Below are positions 17,219 to 26,132 of a DNA stretch of 64,000 bases, piece by piece. Position 1 is the first letter of the stretch. Every line of letters starts with the position of its first letter. A program made the translations under genes and the position numbers. Below the pieces are notes generated by a model that was not told where the DNA came from, did not search any database, and saw only the letters and a list, made by a program, of their open reading frames with translations. Origin of the DNA: Dyella sp. S184 (lineage in GTDB: Bacteria > Pseudomonadota > Gammaproteobacteria > Xanthomonadales > Rhodanobacteraceae); NCBI RefSeq assembly GCF_009766065.1, contig NZ_LMUE01000002.1:928514-992513 (forward strand), in the 5' to 3' direction.

Positions 17219-19021
17219 TTATTGCGCCCTCAGCACCTCATCGCGGGCCGCGTGCACGCAATGCAGCGCCCACGCCATGATTTCCGGCGTCACGAATACG
17301 TTCATCGGGAACGACTTGATGGCGTAGATCACGGCTTCGGCATCATCGCCTTCACGGTTGTATTCCGTGTTGCGGAAGCCCGTACTGAAGCTCATGTAAG
17401 GCGTGTACTTGCCATCGATCTGCTTGCCCGCACGGAACCACTCGAACAACTTGTCGCCGACCGCCTTGGTCAACTCATTGTGCTTGATCAGATCTGCGCG
17501 TGACTTCGTATCGTTGAGTTCCTTCTTGTACTGCACGCGGGCATCAACGTCTTTCGGATACACCCGGAACAAGGTGATGAGGCCGGAGTCATCCGGATTC
17601 ACGCAGACCATGTCCTTCTGCTTTTCGAGCAGGTCGTAGAGGTAATACTTGGTCTCGAGGATGCCTCCAAGGATCGCCTGCATGCCGGCCTTGCCAAAAT
17701 ATTTCAGCGTCGCCCAGCCGGCCAGTGAACCGGAGGCAGTACGCGAGACTTCCAGCGTGTAGTACATCGGGTTGTACGGCGTGCGCACTTGCAGATACGC
17801 ATCGGGCGCCCAGTGGTGCAGCTTTTCGAATTCCTCGGCATTCTTGTAGAGGAAGCAGCTGCTGACGTAAGGCGCCCAGCCGACCTTGTGGAAGTCGATC
17901 CCGACGGCATCGGCATAGCTCAGCTCGGCCATCGCCTGCCCGTTCTGCTTCAGGATCGGCAGGATGCGATCGGAGAATTCCAGCGGGTTGTTTTCAAAAT
18001 CGTAGTCCTTGAAATACACCCAGGACCAGCCGACCACGGCATCGGCGTAAAGGACCGCCTTGCCATATCCTTCTGGATTCGGATAGCGATCGAGCAGCTT
18101 GTGCACCTTGCCGATGGGATCGATGGCGCTGGCATCGGTGGTACCCATGGTGCAAACCACGGTGGCTACCGGAATCTTCTTGGCGGCGAAGTCCTTGAGG
18201 ATCTCTTCCAGGTGAACGACGTCCATCTGGTTGGTATCGACATCCGTGCGTACATGCACGATGTTGTCCATGCCAAGACCCATCCACGCGGAAGCATTCC
18301 GCTGCACGAAATGAGCCTGCTGCGAACAGATGACTTTGGCATCGGTGCGGATACCCTTGAGCATCGAATCGGGCAATACGCGGGTCAATCCATATTTCAG
18401 ACCGTAGGTCCAGCAGCCACCGCCACCCCAGGTATAGATGGCTCCGGTCTTTACCGGGTCCCAGCCAACCAGATTGCCCAGCATGCCGGCGGTTTCCAGT
18501 TCGGCGCGATGCACGTTCCACGCGTATTCGCCTTCAAGGATATTGGCCGAGAAGACCTGCGACAGCATGGAGGCAATGATCGCAGCCGTATTGGCTTGCG
18601 GGATCACGTTGCACATGGTCAACGGATTGCCCCAGTTCGGCGCACCTTCAAACAGCTTCACGACGTCATCCAGCACGGTGTCGAGATCGCCCATTTCCTG
18701 GTTGATCTCGACGTTCTTTACCGCCGGATATTCGTACGTGAGCGCAGGACTCTTGCCCAGAAAGGCAGGACCGCCCTCTTCGGGCCGCAACTGGTCAAGG
18801 CGCGAAACAAACTTGCCGATCTGCTCGGCCAGCGGATCTTTCGTTCCACGAAATGGCGACGGGAATTCGCTGGCCATTTCGGAGCGATATTTGGCCCACT
18901 TCGGCATCGGCTCATTCGCGGCATGCGCAGTCAACGGACGTTCGGGCTTCGACAACGCGTGGTGGTTTGCAGGGGCATTGGCAGGGATGACGGCGTGTTT
19001 GGTTGTTTGCACATGCTTCAT
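17219..19021 (-). CDS. PLP-dependent group II amino acid decarboxylase (glutamate/aspartate/tyrosine type)
   Basis: 600 residues from the ATG at 19021 (MKHVQTTKHAVIPANAP); the 46 residues further upstream cover the promoter and are not coding. The PLP-binding lysine is K379 in GIDFHKVGWAPYVSSCFLYK, with the aspartate that holds the pyridine nitrogen in LYADAVVGWSW. The length and DFHK motif differ from the short E. coli GadB (SGHK) and look more like the long tyrosine/aspartate decarboxylases, so the substrate is open. The next gene is a GadC-like permease, which supports a decarboxylase-antiporter acid-resistance pair. A shared operator/promoter lies 46 bases upstream. Confidence 0.88.
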   Translation of the reverse strand: MKHVQTTKHAVIPANAPANHHALSKPERPLTAHAANEPMPKWAKYRSEMASEFPSPFRGTKDPLAEQIGKFVSRLDQLRPEEGGPAFLGKSPALTYEYPAVKNVEINQEMGDLDTVLDDVVKLFEGAPNWGNPLTMCNVIPQANTAAIIASMLSQVFSANILEGEYAWNVHRAELETAGMLGNLVGWDPVKTGAIYTWGGGGCWTYGLKYGLTRVLPDSMLKGIRTDAKVICSQQAHFVQRNASAWMGLGMDNIVHVRTDVDTNQMDVVHLEEILKDFAAKKIPVATVVCTMGTTDASAIDPIGKVHKLLDRYPNPEGYGKAVLYADAVVGWSWVYFKDYDFENNPLEFSDRILPILKQNGQAMAELSYADAVGIDFHKVGWAPYVSSCFLYKNAEEFEKLHHWAPDAYLQVRTPYNPMYYTLEVSRTASGSLAGWATLKYFGKAGMQAILGGILETKYYLYDLLEKQKDMVCVNPDDSGLITLFRVYPKDVDARVQYKKELNDTKSRADLIKHNELTKAVGDKLFEWFRAGKQIDGKYTPYMSFSTGFRNTEYNREGDDAEAVIYAIKSFPMNVFVTPEIMAWALHCVHAARDEVLRAQ

Positions 19022-19066
19022 GGTGGAGTTCCTGTGTGTGGGCTCAGCGCTGGACCAAGGGGATTC

Positions 19067-19114
19067 CAACCTATGCGATGTCTGGCATTGCCAACAGCCT
19101 CGGAAAGTACTCAG
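19067..19114 (-). promoter_or_regulatory. Shared stress-island operator and promoter, copy d (decarboxylase operon)
   Basis: Minus-strand element CTGAGTACTTTCCGA (19114 to 19100) with GCATAGGTTG (19076 to 19067) starting 24 bases downstream. The ATG of the decarboxylase is 46 bases beyond. The ORF upstream of that ATG would run through this site, so the site also argues for the shorter gene. Confidence 0.68.
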
Positions 19115-19311
19115 GCGTATCTCGCCAGTCCGCCGATTGCGACCATGCATGCAAGACATGTGCAGTGAAATCGCTCGAAAGCTCTTTTACTAAATGGATC
19201 CAGCAAAAATCCTGGCCGTCACGTCGCAAGAGGGTAGCTTCGGGCGTACCTCTTTTCCTTCGGCTGTGCCGATGCCAACAATCCTGCGTGGCATCGGCCG
19301 ATATGCGCGAC

Positions 19312-19326
19312 CTAGGTAATTTCCGA
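19312..19326 (+). promoter_or_regulatory. Shared stress-island operator, copy e (APC permease)
   Basis: Plus-strand CTAGGTAATTTCCGA, one base changed in the left half. It lies in the same orientation to its gene as the other copies, 60 bases before the ATG at 19386. The sequence 24 bases further on (CTGCACACTG) is a poor -10, so this copy may use a different promoter or be weaker. Confidence 0.55.
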
Positions 19327-19385
19327 ATCTGTTTGCCGTGACGCCAAACCTGCACACTGCCAAGGCTCGCCGTGGCGACGAAGTG

Positions 19386-20708
19386 ATGCGAGGCACCACC
19401 CAACTGGACGCGGAAGATGCTTTGCCAATGAAGAATTCCGGATCGATGAATATATGGTCAGTGACGGCCATGGGTATCGGCGCCATGGTGGGCGCCGGCA
19501 TATTTGCCCTGCTGGGTGTCGTCGCGCTGGTTGCCGGCGACGAAACATATATCGCGTTCCTGCTTGGCGGCGGCATCGCCCTGTTGTCCGGCTACTCCTA
19601 CGCGAAGCTGGCAGCTCGATATCCTGACGCGGGAGGCCTTGCTGCCTACTTCGACGAAGCCTTTGGCAAAGGAAAGCTGTCCGGTACGTTGTCGCTCACC
19701 TATCTGCTGACCATTGCCGTGACAATTGCCTTGGTAGCCAAGGCGTTCGGCGCCTACGCGGCACCCTTGTTGCTGAGCCAGCCGAGCACGTTCTCGATCA
19801 ACAGCTTCGCCACCGCGATCATCGTGCTGCTGGTCGTTCTGAATATCGCCGGATCCAATCTCGTCGGTAAAGCCGAAGTGCTGCTGGTCGCCATCAAGCT
19901 GATCATTCTGGCCTTGCTGATTGTTGCCGGCGGCTACGGCATGGTCACCCACGGCATGCTCACGCACGCGACGCCGCGTATATTTTCCCTGGTCAGCAGC
20001 GTTGGCCTGACGTTTCTCGCCTATGCCGGCTTTGGCATGATGACCAACGCAGCCGGCAGCGTGGCGTATCCAAAAAAGACCATCCCCCGTGCGATTTACC
20101 TGGCCATTAGCCTGGTCATGCTGTTCTACGTCGCACTGGCTGTGATCGTGGTTGGAAGCGTGCCCATTGCACAGCTGTCGCACAACGCTGATACCGCCGT
20201 TGCGGTGGCGGCGCGGCCTGTTCTGGGCAGTGCCGGATACATCATCGTGTCGATCGCAGCCCTGCTGGCCACTGCATCGGCCGTCAATGCGTGGATATTC
20301 ACCGCCATGCAGATATCGCTATCGATGGCGGAAGCGAAACAGCTACCGCTTGCGTTCAAGAGTCTAGTCTGGCGCAAAGGCACGTCTGGCCTATTGTTGG
20401 GTATCGCCGCCATCATCATCACGGTGAATGTCTTTGACCTCGATGCGCTAGCCCGCATCGCCAGCGCCACTTTTCTCATTTCATATATGGCAGTGCACGT
20501 GGCTCACTGGCGCCTTGTCGTTCAGACGAAAGGCTCGCGATGGCTCATCGGCACAGGATTTCTAGGAATGCTTGCTGTGCTCGCGTGCTTTCTATGGTCA
20601 ACGGCCATCACGCAGCCTTGGTCATTGGCGTTGATTGCTGTCTTTATCCTTGGCAGCTGGCTGATTGAATCTGTCTTTCACATAAGTTCGGGGCATCCTG
20701 CACCCTAG
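19386..20708 (+). CDS. APC-superfamily amino acid permease
   Basis: 440 residues from the ATG at 19386; GTG 19338 and ATG 19428 are alternatives. The first helix carries MGIGAMVGAGIFALLGVVAL, the conserved substrate-site glycines of APC permeases, and about 12 membrane helices follow (for example TFLAYAGFGMMTNAAGSVAYP). It resembles the YhdG/GabP-like cationic or neutral amino acid group. It is transcribed divergently from the decarboxylase operon and has its own operator copy. It could supply the decarboxylase substrate. Confidence 0.85.
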   Translation: MRGTTQLDAEDALPMKNSGSMNIWSVTAMGIGAMVGAGIFALLGVVALVAGDETYIAFLLGGGIALLSGYSYAKLAARYPDAGGLAAYFDEAFGKGKLSGTLSLTYLLTIAVTIALVAKAFGAYAAPLLLSQPSTFSINSFATAIIVLLVVLNIAGSNLVGKAEVLLVAIKLIILALLIVAGGYGMVTHGMLTHATPRIFSLVSSVGLTFLAYAGFGMMTNAAGSVAYPKKTIPRAIYLAISLVMLFYVALAVIVVGSVPIAQLSHNADTAVAVAARPVLGSAGYIIVSIAALLATASAVNAWIFTAMQISLSMAEAKQLPLAFKSLVWRKGTSGLLLGIAAIIITVNVFDLDALARIASATFLISYMAVHVAHWRLVVQTKGSRWLIGTGFLGMLAVLACFLWSTAITQPWSLALIAVFILGSWLIESVFHISSGHPAP

Positions 20709-20884
20709 AGAAAAATGCGGAGATCCCCTCACTACAGCTTGTGAGAATCCAGCCGCCGATGCCATTTTTGAAGCAATCTTCACCGTCGCTACCGCGCTCT
20801 GCGGCCGACGAATCAGCAGATGGGCCTTCTTCGATGTACTTCGGTGCCACCGAAATAATTTGCCTCAATGCGCCCGAACAACGG

Positions 20885-21397
20885 TCAGCGACTGGCTGGG
20901 GCTGCCGGAAAGAAACAACTCGGCAACATCTGCAGAATGTCATCGTTGATGTTGGATGCGGCATAGCCACCTGTCGGGGCTGAAGTGCCTGTTGGCGTGG
21001 GGTGAGTCCTTCGACGCCAGTCGATCTCGCCGGTGACGGTCAATAGTCCATTGTCGGTGGTAAAAGTCATGGTGCCAGCTGATATGCCGCGGGGTGATGC
21101 GTCATTGTCTACGCGTGCATCGGACGTCGCACGCCTGGAATCAAGCAACATTCGACAATTCCGATCAAGCTTCGGACGAACCTCCATGTGGTCTGTCACG
21201 TCCCTCACGCCTGCGACAGCAGGTACCAAAGAGGCCACGGTATGTTTTTCCGTAAAGCTGTCTACGTGGCCGGCAAGAACCACATTGCCCGCAACTGCCG
21301 TAACCACGATGCACTTGGAAAGAGGACTGTCCAAATGACGCAGTTCGGCGAGTATCGTTTCTTGCAGGTGGCGGTCATGCGGCATGGGGCAGTCCAC
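20885..21397 (-). CDS. BON-domain protein
   Basis: 170 residues. The first 75 form a normal BON domain (ILAELRHLDSPLSKCIVVTA then GNVVLAGHVDSFTEKHTVAS). A second, degenerate copy follows at about 90-125 (GLLTVTGEIDWRRRTHP), after which the tail is proline/threonine-rich and unlike any domain. It is related to the triple-BON gene at 12421. The stop is near the 3' end of the APC gene (convergent, 176 bases between). Its operator/promoter (21496-21543) lies about 100 bases upstream of the ATG. Confidence 0.78.
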   Translation of the reverse strand: MDCPMPHDRHLQETILAELRHLDSPLSKCIVVTAVAGNVVLAGHVDSFTEKHTVASLVPAVAGVRDVTDHMEVRPKLDRNCRMLLDSRRATSDARVDNDASPRGISAGTMTFTTDNGLLTVTGEIDWRRRTHPTPTGTSAPTGGYAASNINDDILQMLPSCFFPAAPASR

Positions 21398-21495
21398 ATG
21401 GCTATGAAAATTGTGGGTCAGCGGATGCTTGTCGATTCGCCCATCTCACGCCATCAAGTGATGGTGCTGTGAAATCTGCGCACTTGCCAAGCCAG

Positions 21496-21543
21496 CACCG
21501 TAACTCTGTAGGCCTCAAAGCAACAGAATCGGAAACTACTCAT
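21496..21543 (-). promoter_or_regulatory. Shared stress-island operator and promoter, copy f (BON gene / regulator gap)
   Basis: Minus-strand element ATGAGTAGTTTCCGA (21543 to 21529), followed at the standard 24 bases by AGTTACGGTG (21505 to 21496). It serves the BON gene by orientation, but it also sits 39 bases upstream of the sensor-regulator start on the other strand, so it could also mediate autoregulation. Confidence 0.65.
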
Positions 21544-21581
21544 ACCAGCAAGGCTTCCTGATCCGGAGTCAACTTCATACC

Positions 21582-24500
21582 ATGCTGACTGAGTTGTTAT
21601 CGCGCCTTGCACATTGCGGTACGACAAGCGGAGTAAAGTCGAATGACGTTCCTCTCCGGAACGCACCCTTCTGGAAATTGACTATGCCGGCAAACCGTCC
21701 ACTCAAGACGGGAGCGGTCCGGCCCAAAGCCGAAGCGTCCCAAGTCCCGATTGCCAGCACCAGCCACCAATCCGCCAATTTTCTCGTGGTCGGCATTGGT
21801 GCCTCAGCGGGTGGTTTGGATGCCTGCCACCATTTTCTGCGCGCACTGCCTGCCAACAGTGGCATGGCTTTCATTCTGGTCCAGCATCTGGACCCTACAC
21901 ACGAAAGCATGATGGTTGAACTGTTGGCCAGCCATACGGCCATGAAGGTATGCCAAGCCGAGAACGGCATGCGTATCGAACCCAATCATCTTTACGTTAT
22001 TCCACCGGGCACCTACCTGGCGGTCGGGGAAGGCGCGTTGCATCTCTCTCAGCCACCGGTTCGTCATGGTGCACGCCTGCCCTTCGATTTTCTGCTGTGC
22101 TCTATGGCGGAGGCCTATGGCGTCCGTGCCGTCTGCATCACGCTGTCGGGCACCGGAGCTGACGGCAGCCTGGGGCTGAAAGCGATCAAGCAAAACGATG
22201 GTCTCGTCATCGTGCAGGAGCCGAAGGAAGCCGATTATGACGGAATGCCACGAAACGCCGTCCTCACCGGTTCGGTCGACAGCGTTCTAGTCATTGACAA
22301 AATGCCTGAAGCGCTCATGCGATACAACAAAATGCTTCCAGCGAAAGCCAACTCGCCGCATGTTCCGGTATCCGCCACCAGCCAAGACAGCCTGGCGGCG
22401 ATCATCGATCTGCTGCGCGAAAAGACCACGCATGATTTCCGTTTGTACAAAAAGGGTACCCTCCAGCGTCGTATCGAACGACGCATGTTGATCGCCACCG
22501 TCGAAACCAACGACATGGGCCAGTATCTGGAGGTCTTGCGTAACGACAGCAACGAAGTCGAGCTTCTCGCAAAGGATCTGCTGATCAACGTGACACGGTT
22601 CTTCCGCGATACCGATGTATTCGACGCGCTCGCAGCCACACAGATTCCTGAAATGATTCGGGCGCACAAGACCGATCAGCCGCTGCGCATCTGGGTACCC
22701 GGCTGCAGCACGGGCGAGGAAACTTACTCGCTGACCATGTTGTTCAGGGAAGCCATCATCGCGGCCAAGAGCAACATCAAGCTTCAGGTCTTTGCCTCCG
22801 ATGTCGACCCGGATGCCGTAGCCAGCGCACGCGAAGGCCTGTATCCAGAAACCATCAAGGCCGAAGTTTCGGAAGATCGGCTGAACCGGTTTTTCACGAA
22901 AGACGAGCACGGTTACCGAGTTCTGCCCGAGCTCCGCACGGCCGTAGTGTTCACCGTACAGGATGTGCTGAGCGACCCGCCTTTTTCGCGTCTTGACATG
23001 GTGTCCTGTCGAAACTTGCTCATCTACCTTGGCATCGATGCACAAGCGAAGGTCATTGCGCTGTTTCATTTTGCACTGCGCCCGAATGGCATTCTGCTAC
23101 TGGGAAGCTCGGAAACAGCCGGCAATGTCGAGGGTCGGTTCGAGGTAATCTCCAAACCTGAACGTCTCTATCGCCGTACTGGCCACAGCCACCCAGGCGA
23201 GCTCAATTTCCTGTTGGATGCAAATGATCGCGCACCGACCAAGTCAGGCCCTGGACAGAGCCAGAGTCTGCTGCGTCAGGCGGCCCTGGCTGATCTGTGC
23301 CGCCGATCCGTGATGGAGACGTTTGCACCTGCCGCGGTCCTGATCAACCTGAAACACGAGTGTCTCTATCATCTGGGACCGACCGATCGTTATCTGCAGG
23401 TAGCCGGGGGGCACCCGAGTCACGATCTGCTCTCCATGGCATCGCCGGGGTTGCGTACCAAAATGCGTTCGGCCATCCAGCTAGCCATTCAGCGTCCGGG
23501 CCGCGCGACGGTCAGCCACTGTCGCAGCGGGCGCGGCACCGACGCCATATCTTTTGGGCTCGACGTACAAAAAGTGCTGAACTCAGGAGAAGCGCTTCTG
23601 CTGGTCTGCTTCGTCGATGAGCGGAAAGACGGCACCATGGTCGTATCACCAGCAACACCTGGCGACGTTCCCCGGATCACTCAACTTGAACAGGAACTGG
23701 AAGCGACGCGGACGGAACTGCACGGAGCCATCCAGGATCTGGAGGTATCCAGCGAAGAGCAAAAGGCCATCAATGAGGAAGCCCTTTCGGTAAACGAAGA
23801 GTGTCAGTCCACGAATGAAGAATTGCTCACCTCAAAGGAAGAGCTGCAATCACTCAACGAGGAATTGACAGCGCTCAACAGTCAGTTGCAGGAAACTTTG
23901 GAGCAACAGCGTACGACTTCCAACGATCTGCAGAACGTGCTCTATAGCACCGACGTCGCCACCATCTTCCTCGATGCCGATCTGAATATCCGCTTCTATA
24001 CACCGGCTACCAAGTCACTGTTCAATGTAATACCGGGTGACATTGGCCGTCCTCTGGCGGATCTGAATTCACTGGCGACTGACAGTGACCTGTTGGCCGA
24101 TGCCCGGACCGTTTTGCGCAAATTGACCCCACTTGAGCGGGAAATTGAATCGCGGAAGGGCGTGAGTTTCATTCGTCGGATTCTTCCCTATCGCACGCAC
24201 GACAATGGTGTTGAAGGGGTCGTGATAACGTTTACAGATATCAGCGAGCAGAAGCACAACGCGCACGCCTTGGTAGCGGCGAAGCAGGAAGCCGAATCAG
24301 CAACTGCAGCGAAATCGCGCTTTCTCGCTGCGGCAAGTCACGATCTGCGCCAGCCACTGCAAACGCTCAAACTCTTGCAGGGCCTGCTTCTGGAAACGGT
24401 TGAAGGTCCGCAGCCGCGCAAGCTCACCACGCGCATTGGCGAGACCGTCGGTGCGATGTCCGGCATGCTCAACGCGCTACTAGACATCAACCAGATCGAA

Positions 24501-26132
24501 ACGGGCGAGGTGCAGGCGCATCCAATCAGTTTTCGTATAAGCGATCTGACGGACCGCCTCAGGGATGAGTTCAATTATCACGCCAACGCGCAGGGACTGA
24601 CACTGCGAGTCGTGCCATGCCATCTATCGATACAAAGCGACGCGCGACTGCTCGAACAGATGATCCGCAATTTGCTGTCCAATGCGCTGAAGTACACCAA
24701 ACACGGCCGGATACTGCTGGGCTGCCGCCGACACGGCGGATGGCTGAGCATCCAGATCTGGGATACCGGTGCAGGCATCCCGGTGGAACAGCTGCAGGCC
24801 ATTTTTGAAGAATTCCATCAGTTAGACAATCCAGCGCGAGAACGCAGCCGTGGTCAGGGCCTGGGACTATCCATCGTCCAACGCCTCGGCAGTTTACTGG
24901 GTCATCAGATTCGCGTGGAATCCATCCTTGGCAAGGGATCCATGTTCTCCATCGACGTCGCGCTTGCACCGTTGGAGAACGCAGGGTTGGGTGAACAGAA
25001 AAATGGCACAGCCCCCTCGGGTGACGCTGATACCTCCAAACAACTTGGCATGATCCTGGTTGTGGAGGACGATCCGGACCTGCGCGAATTGCTGGGTTCT
25101 CTCTTCAAATCCCAGGGGCATCAGGTAGCTGCAGTGGCGGACGGAATCGCTGCGCTGGACTGGATCGCACACGGCGGCGTGCAGCCCGACCTGATCCTCA
25201 CCGATCACAACCTCCCGCGCGGCCTCACTGGCTTGCAGCTGGTAGTCAAGTTACGTGAAAAACTTCGTCGCGACATACCGGCGATTGTGCTTACTGGCGA
25301 TATCTCCACCCAGACCTCGCGCGATGTTGCACTTGAACACTGCACGCAACTCAATAAACCAGCCAAATTGAAAGAAGTCACTTACGTAATACAGCGCTTG
25401 CTCGCGCAATCAGAGATGGCTTCTCTTGAGGCCCCTCTGCATGCGGAGATCGATCCCTCCATAAAGAGCATGGATCTAGGCGCACCAATCATCTTTGTTG
25501 TCGATGACGACAACATGCTGCGCGAGACGATTCGCATGGTGCTGGAAGCCGCCGGCCGCGAGGTAGAAGATTTTCCGTCATGCGAAGCATTTCTCGAAGC
25601 GTATACACCCGGTCGAGAATCCTGCCTGCTTGTGGACGCCAACCTGCCTGGCATGAAAGGCTTGGAACTTCTGAGAAAGTTGCGTGACCTAGGCGATTGC
25701 ATGCCCACCATCATGATCACCGGCAACAATGACACCGCCACTGCTGTTGAAGCCATGAAGGCCGGAGCAACCGACTTCATAGAAAAGCCTTTTGAACGAA
25801 GCGAAATGCTCGACAGCGTCATGCGTGCACTCGAACAGTCCCGTGATGCCAACAGACTTCTCGCCTGGAAACAGGATGCCAGTGATCAAATTGCTGATCT
25901 CACGCCAAGGCAGCGTCAAATCATGGACCTCGTGCTTGCCGGTCACCCCAGCAAGAACATCGCCGTCGATCTAGGCATCAGCCAACGTACGGTCGAAAAT
26001 CATCGCGCCGAGATTATGAAGCGAACCGAATCGAAATCTATCCCTGCCCTGGCGCGCCTTGCTCTTGCTGCTTCTAAGGATGATTCGGCCATTCCGGCTT
26101 CGCCTTCAGCATCAAGAAAGCAGACTCCATGA
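21582..26132 (+). CDS. CheB-CheR-PAS-histidine kinase-REC-REC-HTH hybrid sensor-regulator
   Basis: 1,516 residues (ATG 21684 is an alternative start). In order: CheB methylesterase 67-250 (GIGASAGG with Ser75, QHL His102, GTGADG Asp194); CheR methyltransferase 270-530 (GCSTGEE at 374-380); coiled coil 700-780 rich in NEE repeats; PAS 781-890; HisKA with His920 in SHDLRQPL; HATPase 1000-1130 (NLLSNALKYT, DTGAGIP, GQGLGLSIV); receiver 1 at 1157-1275 (Asp1208); receiver 2 at 1303-1420 (VDDDN, Asp1352, Lys1402); and a LuxR/FixJ-type helix-turn-helix 1437-1500 (LTPRQRQIMDLVLAG, ISQRTVENHRAEIMKR). All catalytic residues appear intact. Sensor, relay and transcription factor are therefore one chain, probably cytoplasmic because no membrane helix is seen. 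It adjoins the gene island carrying six copies of a shared operator. Confidence 0.93.
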   Translation: MLTELLSRLAHCGTTSGVKSNDVPLRNAPFWKLTMPANRPLKTGAVRPKAEASQVPIASTSHQSANFLVVGIGASAGGLDACHHFLRALPANSGMAFILVQHLDPTHESMMVELLASHTAMKVCQAENGMRIEPNHLYVIPPGTYLAVGEGALHLSQPPVRHGARLPFDFLLCSMAEAYGVRAVCITLSGTGADGSLGLKAIKQNDGLVIVQEPKEADYDGMPRNAVLTGSVDSVLVIDKMPEALMRYNKMLPAKANSPHVPVSATSQDSLAAIIDLLREKTTHDFRLYKKGTLQRRIERRMLIATVETNDMGQYLEVLRNDSNEVELLAKDLLINVTRFFRDTDVFDALAATQIPEMIRAHKTDQPLRIWVPGCSTGEETYSLTMLFREAIIAAKSNIKLQVFASDVDPDAVASAREGLYPETIKAEVSEDRLNRFFTKDEHGYRVLPELRTAVVFTVQDVLSDPPFSRLDMVSCRNLLIYLGIDAQAKVIALFHFALRPNGILLLGSSETAGNVEGRFEVISKPERLYRRTGHSHPGELNFLLDANDRAPTKSGPGQSQSLLRQAALADLCRRSVMETFAPAAVLINLKHECLYHLGPTDRYLQVAGGHPSHDLLSMASPGLRTKMRSAIQLAIQRPGRATVSHCRSGRGTDAISFGLDVQKVLNSGEALLLVCFVDERKDGTMVVSPATPGDVPRITQLEQELEATRTELHGAIQDLEVSSEEQKAINEEALSVNEECQSTNEELLTSKEELQSLNEELTALNSQLQETLEQQRTTSNDLQNVLYSTDVATIFLDADLNIRFYTPATKSLFNVIPGDIGRPLADLNSLATDSDLLADARTVLRKLTPLEREIESRKGVSFIRRILPYRTHDNGVEGVVITFTDISEQKHNAHALVAAKQEAESATAAKSRFLAAASHDLRQPLQTLKLLQGLLLETVEGPQPRKLTTRIGETVGAMSGMLNALLDINQIETGEVQAHPISFRISDLTDRLRDEFNYHANAQGLTLRVVPCHLSIQSDARLLEQMIRNLLSNALKYTKHGRILLGCRRHGGWLSIQIWDTGAGIPVEQLQAIFEEFHQLDNPARERSRGQGLGLSIVQRLGSLLGHQIRVESILGKGSMFSIDVALAPLENAGLGEQKNGTAPSGDADTSKQLGMILVVEDDPDLRELLGSLFKSQGHQVAAVADGIAALDWIAHGGVQPDLILTDHNLPRGLTGLQLVVKLREKLRRDIPAIVLTGDISTQTSRDVALEHCTQLNKPAKLKEVTYVIQRLLAQSEMASLEAPLHAEIDPSIKSMDLGAPIIFVVDDDNMLRETIRMVLEAAGREVEDFPSCEAFLEAYTPGRESCLLVDANLPGMKGLELLRKLRDLGDCMPTIMITGNNDTATAVEAMKAGATDFIEKPFERSEMLDSVMRALEQSRDANRLLAWKQDASDQIADLTPRQRQIMDLVLAGHPSKNIAVDLGISQRTVENHRAEIMKRTESKSIPALARLALAASKDDSAIPASPSASRKQTP

